Assembly (NCBI GenBank): GCA_033060915.1
Contig: CM065377.1
Coordinates: 59,362,683 to 59,426,682, forward strand
DNA: 64,000 nt
From: Euryodendron excelsum
Taxonomy: Eukaryota; Streptophyta; Magnoliopsida; Ericales; Pentaphylacaceae
Direction: 5' to 3'
The translations under genes and the position numbers were made by a program. This document shows positions 1 to 11,829 of this stretch, piece after piece; within the stretch, counting starts at the first letter, position 1, and each line of letters opens with the position of its first letter. The notes under the pieces were generated by a model. That model worked only from the letters and a program-made list of their open reading frames with translations, was not told the DNA's origin and ran no database searches.

Positions 1-779
1 ATAATACCCTGAAATAACTGGTGCTTACAAAAAGAATACCATAAAATAACTGCTGCCTGGATACTTCCAGCACCATTCTCTGAAAATCCAGCAACTATGG
101 ACTTTCTAAATTGAGCTGAATTCATCCCTTTTGTAGATGGAAATCTTAGAGCCTTTTCTCTATCTTATTAAATCCCAGTCCTAGTAGTTTTTCCAACCCT
201 AAACCCCCACAAAACCACTTGTAGGCAGCCGAAAGTCCGAGTTTCCTAAAATACAATCTAACATCAACAAGAAGGATGTTTCTCTTGACGCTAACTGTTC
301 AATACCTTTTTGATTTATTTCAGTGACACAAAGTTTCTTTGACTTTGCTTTTCTTCCTCATGTGGTTATATCCCTAAGCAGATCAATTTGGTGCCTTTTC
401 TGTTTTCCATCCTTGTGTATTTTTCGTTTTTTTTTTAAGGATAAAGAGTACTCACACAAATGTTTAATGTGAGTTCTAACTAGATAAGAAATTTCATCAA
501 TATCTTGTAGAGTCAAAATGAACTCTCTCTGAATACTGGCAGTTGAACTAAGGTGCCTTGCGTCCAAAAACATAAATGTGAAAAGTAAAAGAATTGAATT
601 GTTTTAAGCTGGTGATAGATATAGCTTCCTTGCCTTGATTTGTGGAATTAAAGGAATTAATTCATAGTTGATCCTTGTTAGGTTGTGCTTTGTGCACAAT
701 TGTTCTTGAATAACATCCATAGCTTCTCTTGATACTTGAAATCCAGAGTGTGAGGAACTAATGCTTGTATGCACTGCAG
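1..779 (+). other. Intron sequence of the metallo-hydrolase gene, or its upstream flank
   Basis: No exon of the downstream hydrolase could be found here. The first visible exon starts at 780 in phase 0 after a good acceptor (TGCAG), and the protein it opens is already at the metal-binding HxHAD motif, so more than 100 N-terminal residues expected for the family must be encoded before base 1. This stretch is therefore best read as part of an intron of at least 779 bases. It contains only short ORFs with no recognisable protein. Confidence 0.55.
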
Positions 780-3700
780 ATTGTTTTGACTCATGAACAT
801 GCTGATGCAGTTCTTGGTCTGGATGATATTCGTGCTGTGCAGCCGTTTAGCCCTACAAATGACGTTGCTCCCACTTCCATTTACCTTGCTCAGGAAGCAA
901 TGGATAGGTACCTTTTGAACTACTTGTTGATTGGTTATGCATACCATTCCCTCTCCAAATCTGTTGACCATTTTGAGCTCACACTTCTTCATTTCCAAGA
1001 TACTAGGGGGTGGGCACACGCGGTGCGTGTGTAATCTTTGATTATTGCTGGAGTGGTAGATTGAATCACTGGAGATGATGGTCGTTGTAGTCAATTCAAT
1101 CACCGGAGAGTTTGAAAGAAACTAATTGGGGTTCTATTGTTATCAGAATAGAACTGCAGCAGTTTAAAATTTATAAATAATTGCAGCAGTTATCAGAATA
1201 ACTGCAATGAGACAGCTTCAAAGACACCAATTGGGGTTTTTCCTTTATATATTAGAATAGATAACAGTGATATACGTGATAATGATGGTCAATGTCCTTT
1301 GCTATGCCATTGTGATGACAACAAGGGGTGGAGACTTGAAATAGATGTAGTAACATAAATGTTCATGTTTGTATGTATTGTCATGGCACAGAATTGCTTT
1401 TATATTTTTATTGGGTTTTGCAGATAAGATGTCCTACCTTCTTTTGCTTAACAAAGCCAAACTATGATAAAGTATGACATAATAACGTGAACATGCCATG
1501 TTAGAGTTAAAGCATTTCTTCGCATACATTTCATATATGATTTAAGTTGTTCTTCTATTAATTTTGATTTAGTAATAAGAGTGAAGAAATGAAATTAAAA
1601 GGATCCCCTTGTGGATATTTTTGAAGTTTTCGTAATTTGTAATATTTTTCGCAAACTTTCCTTAAACTTTTTCTTCTTTGTTGAGTTACAAAATAATAGT
1701 AAATCATTGACCAGTCACATGATAAAAACACTATAGCCTACAGGAGGCTGGCATGTTATAGTTGAACATACTTCCGTAACATTAATATGGGAATTAGAAG
1801 TGACATCTTGTTTTAAAGCTCTTCAACAAGAACTTTGGCTTTGGGTCAGATAAATTGATTTTTCTGGTGTTTCATGCTCCATAAAGTATACTATTTGTTC
1901 TTACTTGACATGCTTTCCTTTTTTTTGACCTAAGAAGCATGGATACTGACACGGGTACAGGTATTGACACAGGACAAGGCAATTTTTGAAAAATGAGGAC
2001 AAGATAGGGACTTGGCAAAAAAAAAATATTTTTCATATATTTTATTTGCTATGTATAGGAATGTAACATTATACTAATTCAACATGAAAAACATATTGAA
2101 TCCATAATGTAATCATCATTTAACATAAAACATAATGAAAACATGTTTTCAATTTGTTGCAATGAGTTTCATGTGTTTCTAAGTGAGGGATACATGGCTT
2201 TGGCATGTCCATTAAAAAATAAATAAATAAAAATTCAGTACATACCAATTGGCGTGTTTGAGGAGTATGTGTGTCCAACACGGATATGGCACCTTCTTAG
2301 AAGTGTATGTGCTTTCTAGATTTTGACATTTTGCTTGTATATATGAAACAGCGTTGCTGCGAAATTTCCTTACTTGGTTCAGAAAAAGCTTAAGGAAGGC
2401 CAGGAAGTGAGACGGGTTTCCCAACTTGACTGGAAGATAATTGAGAATGACTGTAAGAAGCCGTTTATCGCATCAGGACTAGAACTTGTTCCTTTGCCAG
2501 TTAGTGAACCCATCTATCTTTTCCATATGATTTAAAGATCTTACTCCTTATATATTCCTTTGTTTCTTACTTCTTATTTCCTTAATGTAGGTGATGCATG
2601 GTGAAGATTACGTTTCTTTGGGTTTTCTTTTTGGTGAAAAATGTAAAGTAGCTTATATCTCTGATGTTTCTCGAATTCTTCCAACCACCGAGCAGTGTGA
2701 GTTTATACTTCATTCCTCTTGTTTGTGGGCGTACCTGTTATATATTAATGTCTCATCCCTCCATAGCGCTTGTGAATCATATGATTGGCAACAAAGAACT
2801 TGAATATGCTCTATTTAAGGATGGGGAATCAGAGATCAATGATGGCCCAATGATCTGATTACATGCATATCTGGAGACTGTGTTAAAAGAAACAGAAACA
2901 AAAATGAAAAATCACAGAATTGTTTTGAATCAGTTGACTTGACTTTTGGTGCTGGAAATCTGTTAGGTTTAACAAAGTCAGCTCTCCTGGTCTGAGACAA
3001 AAGTTCATGAGCATCATGCACTTCATAACCCCTCAATAGTTGAAGTTCAATTGACTTCCATGTTCACAAACGCTGGAGTTAATGGGGTCTTACTGCCATC
3101 CTGTTGGGTCTTGGCCTTTGATGATTATGGAGTTATGGAGACGAATTCATAAATTTCCACATACAAGCATGTTTAATCTCTATATTTGGCCTTCTAATTT
3201 TTCATCCTCGAACTATCTATGTTAGTGAAGTTTCGTAACTTCATAAATGTAGGTTCATGTTAGGCACATTTGTGTTAGTTATCCCCCATCTTTGGATTTT
3301 GTTTCATTCAAATTTTCTTTTCGCTAATTGGTCATGTAAATTGATTTGCTCTCTTTTGATGCATACTTAATACATCATAGCTATACCTATTAGAGCGATG
3401 CCGACATCTAGAAGGTATACTCATGTAAGGTTATGATTGGTCTAAGCACCTAGAAGATCATTTCAAGCTTTGGTTTTACCTGCTAGTCTATGCTATTAAT
3501 TCCTTGAAGCTCATCTGAGTAAAATCTTGTTCCTGTTATGATATTATCTACGGATGACTTCATAAAGGCTGTTTCATCTTTCTACTCTGTCCAAATCTTG
3601 TCATTTTCTTTAATGGGTTTGGGGGGTTAAGGGTTTGAAATGGACAGTAATATTGGTCACTCACCTCCCTTCTCCCTTTTCATTCCAGATGAAGTTTGTA

Positions 3701-6700
3701 CAGCTTGTTTGCATGCTTATGGCATTAAATGTGTGAATATGAAGTGACGTCTTTTTTCCATTCATGTTTCCGTCAGTTAAAAATGTTGTTTTCCCTTCCC
3801 CCTTGTTGCTAAGGAACCAGAATAGTATTTTTCAATCCTCTTTCTAAAGGTTTTCGTTCCACAGATATCTCAATAAGTGGTGGTCAACAGCTTGATCTTC
3901 TTATATTGGACACACTGTACAAGGTAAGTCCTTAACCTAAATTGGTTATTTGGTTCTACTTATACTCATTTACACATGGATTCCTGGACAGTGTCAAGGG
4001 TGGTTAAATTTACATAGGAAAACAAATATGTAAAAGCATTGTTTCATTGTAATTTGCAAAATATTATTGACTTGCAATGAGCTTTCAATATTTTCTTTTA
4101 GATATCTCTTTGTTGCTGAGTTGTTTTAGAATAATATGGCGTGCAGCAAAGTCTCTACCTTCTCCACTTAACAAACTTTTTGTCAGATAGAATTCATATT
4201 GTTTCAAAGGCACACGTGAATAGAAGTGCAGTAGTTATGTAAAAAAACATACATATCCTTGGAAGAGAAGCAGATTGACTGCATGTGTTGTTTCTGTTTG
4301 TTGCCAATATTATTTCTGAACACAAATTCTCATCTTCTTACCTAATAAGTAGATAGAAGTTGCATTTTCTTTTTCAACATTGTTCTGTAGGTTTGGTATG
4401 GGTTGGGCAATAGCGTTTTCCATGTGGGATCTGGTTGATGGGTGGAATTATGTTATGAAATTGTAAGGGTAAAATAGTGTGGACGATAGCTCTATTTGCA
4501 CTAGGATGTTCTATTTGGAGAGAGAGAGAGAGAGAATCTGATGATATTAATAAAATTCTTGTGGTTTTGTGGTGGTACTTCATTCCCCAATTTCATAGAC
4601 ACTTCCAGGATTTTCATCATTCATGGACTTTTCGGTGTTTGGATGCTTACCGTTTGGACTTCAAAGTCCCAATGTGCGGACCTTTTAGTCTATGGGGGTG
4701 TTTGGATTGCTTTTTAAGAAAGCCATAAGCCATAAGCTTAACCTAGTTTTAAAAATCCACTTATTTAAGTGGCTTTTCCAAGCTTAAGCTAGGTCTAAAA
4801 AGCCACTTTTTTCAGCAAGAGACAAACACAGTTTAAAAAAGCCACTATCCAAACACCCCCTATTAACATCTTGTACACATCATCTATAACTTTCTGAACT
4901 TCTACTATGCAGTATATCTCACCACCCCACCCCCACCCCCCAAAACAAATCGAATGAAACTAGTGGAGCTTAAAGAATTTTTTTAGTGATATTGAAGACT
5001 GGGAAAGTTACTGTTAAAGAACTTTAATATTAGAACCTGTTGTCTCTTAGTGGTTCTGTTGTCTTTTTGGATTTACACTGTGCACGTTTTTTCTTTCAGG
5101 TATTAGCTTTTATGGCACATGATTTAGTTTTATGCAATGCAATTCTTAAGACTCCATTACACTTTTCTTCTTTCATTCTTTTTTTCCCCCCCGGGGGGGG
5201 GGGGGGGTGGGCGTTTGGTGTTAAAAGTCATTAGTTCCTGTCCTTAAAAAACCATCATCACTTTAAATCTCACCTTTCTTTCTTATTGTTTTTAAGCTTC
5301 TCTCCTAATTCTTTGTATCAACCCTAGATTCCTATTGGCTAACAACGTTCCTAGTTTCTAAGATTTTCCACATTTCTTTTGGTGCAAATTGCATTCTTTT
5401 TAGAGACCATCGTAAACGAATACAAAGGAGAAACTATTAGACCTGTTTCGAATTGAGATAGAATAAGAGGGGGAAAAAGAAGCCAATAAGACACAAAAAA
5501 AGTATTGTATGAGACAAAATAATAGGGGGTTGTCTGCTTGATCAAACCGGAGTAAAAGAAGCCAAAGGTGGCATGAGGAATTTAATGAATTTTTTAGTGG
5601 TCTTAGCAGCTATTTGGGGAAGTTAGCTAGCCTGAAAGCTGGCTGATCTGGGGGCCCGAGCAATATAATAGATTATCAGAGAATAAAAATAATCCAGTAG
5701 CAGATGAATGTGATCATTGCAAGTTGTTAAGCTATGGCAGTCATTCACCATTTTTTAGACAACTCAGAGAAGCATCATTTTAACTATTTGGGATAGCCTA
5801 ATTATTCCTTTGAATGTCGTCTCTCCATTATGCTTCATCTAAGGTCGTATATAAGGTCAACTCAAGGGCCTAAATTTCTTGTTATGTCTCAATTGATATC
5901 CCTTGTAGTCTTTTTCTTGTCTCTGCGGTGCCTATACATTCGATCAAAAAACTTTTACTCTATTCTGGCATTTGAATTCATCCATTATCATTGTTTTATT
6001 GTACACGGATTTTTACCCTATTCTTTGATTTTTACTGTCCCTGCTTCCACTAATTATTTCTGTAAATGGAAACTCATTTTTTCCTTTTATATTAATTGCT
6101 GTCCTTTTTTGTTGTCCCCTGTTATTTTTTGTTTCACATTTTCTTTGATGTTTTGTCTTCCAAATTCTGCAGAATGGGTCCCATAACACTCACTTTTGCT
6201 TTGCCCAGGTTTTTATTACTTCGAAACTTATTGAACTTATGTCTTTTTATAAATTGTTATTTGCACCAACTGTTCATTTTAAGTATTTGCTTTCAGACTC
6301 TTGATGCTGTGAAGCAATTATGCCCAAAGCAAGCATTGTTGATTGGGATGACCCATGAGTTTGATCACCACAAGGACAATGAATTTCTTAGGGAATGGTC
6401 AAGAAGGTAATATAACTTGCAATTTCTTTCACTTGAATGATCTCAATCTCAGTGGTCTAATGTATGTGGAATACATTTATTGATACACGTATTTATTAAA
6501 TTTGACTAGGGTACTAATTTCTGTGGGTTTTGCATTATGGTAGTTGTGTGGTTGAAAGACCAAATGGGGAAGTGGGACTGAGATTTTATTTCTTCACTTT
6601 CTTGTAAGTTTTAAAGTTCTGTAACTTTAACAAACTAATCTTTTTATCTTCTTTGTTGTTTGCTTTTAGAGAGGGGATTCCTGTTCAGCTTGCGCACGAT

Positions 6701-6727
6701 GGGTTGAGAATCCCCATAGACCTTTAA
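780..6727 (+). CDS. PhnP-like metallo-beta-lactamase-fold hydrolase, 5' partial
   Basis: Seven exons were joined by hand: 780-907, 2352-2499, 2591-2696, 3865-3923, 6173-6208, 6297-6406 and 6670-6727. All junctions are GT-AG and keep frame, giving 214 C-terminal residues that end in LRIPIDL-stop. The first exon carries IVLTHEHADAVLGLDDIR, the HxHxD metal-binding signature of the metallo-beta-lactamase fold. Later exons carry VAYISDVS, LDLLILDTLYK and IGMTHEFDHH, which match the conserved plant proteins annotated as metallo-hydrolase/oxidoreductase or 'putative hydrolase C777.06c-like' (COG1235, PhnP-like). Bacterial PhnP is a phosphoribosyl cyclic phosphodiesterase, but the plant substrate is not established, so I make no substrate call. 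The 36-nt exon 6173-6208 (NGSHNTHFCFAQ) is a microexon. The 2.25-kb intron before it contains a MITE and a C/G homopolymer. The N-terminus lies outside the window. Confidence 0.9.
1930..2320. repeat. Dispersed ACACGGATA-type repeat, copy 1 (in an intron)
   Basis: The stretch opens with GGATACTGACACGGGTACAG, has an AT-rich middle (TTTTTGAAAAATGAGGACA, then CTATGTATAGGAATGT) and closes with GTGTCCAACACGGATATGG. The same architecture, GACACG-like words flanking an AT-rich core, recurs at 34725-35165 and 41045-41330. It is a plausible non-autonomous repeat family lying in the intron between the first two visible exons of the hydrolase. The class is not determined. Confidence 0.45.
4694..4860. mobile_element. 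MITE with perfect 14-bp terminal inverted repeats
   Basis: The left end GGGGGTGTTTGGAT (4694-4707) is exactly complementary to the right end ATCCAAACACCCCC (4847-4860). TAT flanks both sides, a possible 3-bp target duplication. The 167-bp body has no coding capacity and repeats the word AAAAAGCCACTT and its complement, which suggests subterminal inverted repeats. The size, the GGGTGTTTGG-type end and the possible 3-bp duplication suggest a Tourist-like (PIF/Harbinger) MITE. The superfamily is inferred; a canonical TAA/TTA duplication is not seen. It sits in the long intron of the hydrolase. Confidence 0.8.
5186..5207. repeat. C7-G15 homopolymer junction
   Basis: Seven C (5186-5192) run directly into fifteen G (5193-5207) inside the same intron. 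Such a junction can fold on itself and is prone to slippage and to sequencing or assembly error. Confidence 0.9.
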
Positions 6728-7621
6728 TTAGGTAAGGTTTCTGAGATATTTTGTATTACATGCGCATGTGGTACAGAGCCACATGTTTCTTATTTTGACA
6801 TGACTGTGTAGAATTATGCATACCTTCGTTGAGTAGCTTTTTGTTGGATGCTTGATTTCTGAACTGCAAACTCAAAATAATAAGAACAATGACAATAATC
6901 CTGGTTCGTAATCTCTTCTCTGATGTCTTGCCCGCAGGTAACATACGAGCCATGAATCATGGCTAGAATGTAGTTCATTGTTTCTTCCCATTACTGACTT
7001 GAAGGGAAAACAACAAAATACCATTTATGTCACATTAACTATAGTTTCACCATATTTGATTCGCGAGTTGAAACAAGAAAAGAAGATATAGCACAGAGAT
7101 GGTCGTTTTAGACACGATGCAATGAGCTAGGAAACGGAGTCTGGAGCCTGATGATGGTTCTACTTATGATGTACTCATGTAATTAGAAATTATTCTGAAT
7201 TGGGTTGCAATGAGATCAACATATTTTTTCTTCAGCTTATTGTGATTACAAGTACAGTCAAATTTATATATTTTAGGGAGGCAGGTATTGATATGCTGCT
7301 CTACACTGAGCAACGTTTTTTTTGTTTTTGTTTAAATTTCCACGTAAAATTTTTTCCAAGGGTGTTTTTATTTGTTTTGGCAAATCAATGTGCTCATCAT
7401 ATGGGGAGGAAGAGAAATACCTGAGCAGTACTGGACGAATAATTAGATGAACTTCTATGCAGATTGCTAGATCTGTTGCTATACAATCTAATTGTTATTT
7501 CTATTTCATATTCAGCTGCAGGCATTACAGTTCTTCCTATCTTCCCCAGCCCGGCTGACCTACTTTTTTGTCACTCATCATCTATAGAAATGGTGAGGTT
7601 GATAGTGGCTGTGCAAAAATT

Positions 7622-7838
7622 AAAGCTGCTCGTTCATTTCATCCTCCTTTCCTTTCAGGAGAAAGGAAAAAATGAGGATAACTTGGAAAAAGACAACTCG
7701 TCGCAAACAGAAATTTGAAAGAATGACTTTCAAAGCTGCTCGCTCACATTCATCCTCCTTCCCTTTCAGGAGAAAGAAAAAATGGAGACCTTTTCAAAAA
7801 AAAAAAAGGAAAGAAAGACAAGTCGTGGCAAACAGCCC
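7622..7838. repeat. Imperfect tandem duplication, about 110-bp unit
   Basis: AAAGCTGCTCG is followed by a near-identical run (TTCATCCTCC, CCTTTCAGGAGAAAG, then an A-rich stretch, GACAA.TCGT, GCAAACAG) starting at 7622 and again at 7732. The second copy carries an expanded A run. The duplication lies about 0.9 kb downstream of the hydrolase stop codon. Confidence 0.75.
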
Positions 7839-9399
7839 TAAGAACTTTTGAAATCGAAACTATTGTAGCATTTATCTCCTTTGAAATCGAAACCAACACT
7901 CACATGCAGTCCCTCGCAGTCTTGCACCACTCTTGCCTAAATGTTAAGAAGATCCTTTTATTTTACTGTCCTGGCTGGCAGGGGTTTTCAAAACCCCACT
8001 AATTGTTTTGGAAAACGATTTTCTGCAGTATGGGCTAGCGGAGTTCCAACTGTTTCCATGTAAATGGCAATATATTTAAAGTCATATGTAGTAGTGTTTA
8101 GTTAAAATTATTTAAACTTACATGCTATGTTAATTCTTCAACCACTCTTCATCAGTGACTATTTTTTTTTTTCTATTCTCTCATTTTCTATGACCCTTAA
8201 CACATGAACAGTGCCAACAATCACCACGTATTTGGCAGCACGAGGTTCCTACTATCTGGTTTGCAAGAAATTCATATCCATTTGTTTATACAAATTAGGA
8301 ATTTCATACAGTATTACACATGTATAGTTATATTTGTACGTACTAATAAAGGTGCAAGTACCCTCAATTTACTACCGTGATATTGCACCCACTTTTTTTT
8401 TTTTTTTTTTCCTGGGCCTTGTTTACTTGCAGTTTCTATCACTTGTTTGTTCAAGGCGGGGGAATTTTCTTCTTAATTCTTTTTACAGGAAGGGGATGTT
8501 GAATGATCATCATTGGTATTATATATATTAATATATTCATATATATGTCTTTGTGTGTGTGGGTGCGGGTATACTATCGTACAATGTATCAAGAGTCCTG
8601 CTTTCTTTGTCATAGCTGTTTTGTCGCCCTTTTCTTCAGCCCAATAGGGAAAAAAAATGTCAAGAAAAAAGCTTGATATCTTGGATGATATTAATTAATT
8701 ATATAGCTAGGATGTAATGGAAAGAGAAAAGGCTTTGAATCTGGCCTCAAATTTCTTTGTTTTCCAAAATTGATTGTGTCCATTGAGTACCCAAAAGTAT
8801 TCTCAATTAAATGTGACTACAACTTTTAGTAAATTCGACAAAGGTTGGTTTTCAAAGAAAGAGTTGTGGCATCAATTATACTTCGTTGACTACTGTAAGC
8901 TTTAATCGCCTCCAAGGAAGTCTTTATTTTCCCAACGAATTGTGGTTCAACAAAATAAATTGCAGAAGGGAGAATTGACAATAAATCCAATTTGAAATAT
9001 TTTATATATAAATAGAAATTATTTAATTTAAGCACACAAAAGAAGTGAAAAACTGGATAATCGAACCATTTAATCTACCACACCACATGTGAAACTTATA
9101 ATTGAGTGCAGTCCTTATGGGCAATATTATGCAAACAAAATTTATATGTATAGAAACTCTATCTGGCTTGCCACATCACTCTACGAGTTTTTTGTATGAT
9201 TGTTGTCTAGTTTTATATTAGTTTGACAAATTTTATAAACTAAAATATTTTATTTGTAATGCATTTTTATTCTAATTGTCAGTTAGATGACTTTTGTTAT
9301 AGAAAAGTTTTTTCACTGTAAAAGTAGTTTAAACCAATGCTAAGAAGAGTTTGAATAACATGTGGAAAGATTGTAGCTTTAAAAACAAAGTTTTAGATG

Positions 9400-9770
9400 T
9401 TGGCTCAGATTTGGCTCCAGCCAAATCCTGAAATTCGGACAAGAAAGATTTGGCTTAGGTCGGGATCTTAGTCACACAGTTCGGCACTGCGCTCTAAGCC
9501 GCGGATTGGCGGATTTAGTGCGAAATTCGGTTAAATCCGCGGTTTGTCTCGCGATCTCTAAGCAAATTGTGTCTCCATCCACTGGTTAGTGGCCACGTGG
9601 ACTGTCTTATGGTGGGGTGGAACCACCGGATAGAATACCAAAGCTTGTTTCAAAATAAGTGGCGGAGAGGGTTTGAACCAAAAAGCCACAATGATGTACA
9701 TGCAATGTAATTGCCACTGAACTACGTCAACTGTTGTGGCATTCCTTTTTTGTTTTTTTTATTTATTGAA
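9400..9770. repeat. GC-richer repeat remnant with two perfect inverted repeats
   Basis: GATTTGGCT (9408-9416) and AGCCAAATC (9419-9427) form a perfect 9-bp stem with a 2-nt spacer. CCGCGGATT (9500-9508) and AATCCGCGG (9535-9543) form a second perfect 9-bp stem. The block stands out in composition from its AT-rich flanks and has no coding potential. It is probably the remains of a transposable element; class unknown. Confidence 0.45.
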
Positions 9771-9949
9771 AGAACTTATATTTATTAGATGCAATTATTT
9801 ACAAGAAAGAATTTAATGCATGAAAGAATAAAAATTACTTTAATACATGTATACAAATACATTTGTGTATAAAATTTACTTAAATAATTGTATAAAAATA
9901 TAAACATATAAATATATATACACGCTCTAGGGACGCTCTCATTTTCAAT

Positions 9950-10560
9950 CCTCCTAACAAAGAGCGCTTTGGCGCACCCGCTAGCGCTCCCACACCCACT
10001 CACGCTCACGCATTATGTGAATTAGGTCGGGATCAGATTTATTTAGGAAATCAATCCATTCGCCCAAGTCTGGCTCAAGTCCCACCCCAGCCACAGTTAC
10101 GGATGGCAGTGGATGGGGGTGGGGATTAACACTTCTATCTCCGCATCTCCAGAAAAAATTCACCTTCATTTTTGTCTCTATACATGTACGAAAATTTTGT
10201 TAGAGGTTCATCCCCACCCCGCGAGTACAAACTTCTGTCCACTCCTGTCTCCGCACTCACCCTCGGCCCGCATCCACCAAGTCCAATACCACTAAAAAAA
10301 AAAACCCAAAGACAAATACAAAAATAAATAAAAGAGTAAAAAAATACGGTTAGCAAATTTTAGATTTTAAGATTTTATTATTTACAGTTGAACTCATATT
10401 TTTTATTTTAAAATTTATTGTTAAACCCCCTTTTTTTAGTCTTAATATTTATAATTGAGCCCTAATTAATTACTAATTATATTAATGCCTAACAGGTATG
10501 GAGGGGCGAGGGAGAACTTAACACCCATTCTCACCTTCATCTCCGTTTTGAATCCTCTAT
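9950..10560. repeat. GC-rich repeat-like block of unknown class
   Basis: The stretch contains GGATGGGGGTGGGGATTAA near 10105 and later TGGAGGGGCGAGGGAGAA near 10500, with C-rich runs (CCCCACCCCGCGAG) between. Base composition is unlike the surrounding DNA and no ORF makes a recognisable protein. A degraded transposon is likely. Confidence 0.35.
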
Positions 10561-11775
10561 ATTCTCTCCATACGGCGCGAGTTTGGCCGGATCTCCAAAT
10601 TTGCTCGGTCCACTATTATCCCTAGCCACAGCTGGACAAGTTGTTTAGAAAACATCCTAAACGGCTGTGTGAGATTCAGAAGATTTTCAAGGGGTGTAGC
10701 CGACAAGACAGATTGAAATAACCTAGAGAGCTCAAAGAAAAACTCGAGCCACCTATGATTTCTCCCTAGTAAGACGAAGAACTTTAAATTTTTAACAATA
10801 AAGGTTAGTCTTGGTTGTGCATCAAGACCATTTTTTGCAGTGTAATGTTCCTCGTAGTTCAAGTACGGAAGAACGATAATTGCAGTGTGTGCGAAAAAGA
10901 TTAATTAAACTTAGATTCATGGGTTTCAAGGTGGCACAGTTGTAAGTTATTCTTGTGAATTATTTGATTGATTCATAGCGCTTGGAGATCAGACCTGGTG
11001 TCGAAGTCCGTCGTTTTTTTTCCTGTGTGCATTGTGTAATTGGTTTATTATTAATGCATGTGATTTAATTAGTGTGATTGATTAAATTAATTAACTGATT
11101 ATTATCAAGCACACCTCCAATAGATTGTAAATCTAAATAGTTCGGAAATTTCACTAATCATTTTCACCATTTTCCTTTGCTTAACAGCAGTCGACAAATT
11201 ATTTTAACAATGATTTATAATTATACGGGAGGTGGTGGAGCAACGGTGGTGGCAGCATGGGTGGCCAAGGTGGTGGCAAAGGGATGAGAAGATAAGATTT
11301 GAAAACTCACACACACAAAGAAAAGTAAACACACCCTTTTTTGTATTTTCACTTTTGTCCAACTTTTTGAAAACTGTTTTTAGAGTTTCTAAAACAGTTA
11401 TTAAACATGTTTTAATTTTCATTTTTCAGGAATTTTGAACAAAAAAAAATTTACCAAGGTCAATAGATGCAATATGTGGTCACTGTAGTCCAGTATCCAT
11501 GTTTAACACACATCTAGAAATAGTCAAAACACAAGACTAAGAATTTGTTTGCATCCACTCCAAGTCTTCCAACGAATGTGTAGTTTATATATATATTTAT
11601 GAGTTTGTCCCTGAATTTCAAAAGTTGAAGAAGCCAAAGAAGACTAAGCAAAATGCCCATGACTGACTGCATTCTTCTTCTTTGAAACTGCATCCTCCTC
11701 TCAAATACCCCAACAGACAACTTGGTGGTCAAGGTTTAGAGCACCCTTTAGCTTTTACTTCCTTTTTCATCCATT

Positions 11776-11829
11776 ATCTATATATATATATCTCGATAGA
11801 GAGAGAGAGAGAGAGAGTTACAAGAAAAG
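11776..11829 (+). promoter_or_regulatory. Putative TATA region and GA-rich leader of gene 2
   Basis: A TATATATATAT stretch (about 11779-11790) is followed by GA repeats (about 11800-11818) and then by the start codon at 11830. The spacing fits a core promoter or a short purine-rich leader, but the transcription start cannot be read from sequence. Confidence 0.4.

Larger units (their letters stand above)
6728..11829. other. Intergenic region between the hydrolase and gene 2
   Basis: It begins with the 3' UTR of the hydrolase; no single polyadenylation site stands out. No ORF resembles a known protein. It holds an imperfect 110-bp duplication (7622-7838), a GC-richer block with two strong inverted repeats (9400-9770), another GC-rich repeat-like block (9950-10560) and AT-rich filler. 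The 101-aa minus-strand frame at 10557-10862 has no recognisable domain and I do not call it a gene. Confidence 0.6.

Noticed and set aside
678..1103. 141-aa minus-strand frame over the first hydrolase exon
   Set aside because: It is antisense to an exon with a clear metal-binding motif; the translation has no recognisable domain.
5830..6410. 118-aa and 104-aa + strand frames rich in Phe and Leu
   Set aside because: They are mostly T-rich intron sequence read through into the exons at 6173 and 6297; the spliced model explains the conserved part.
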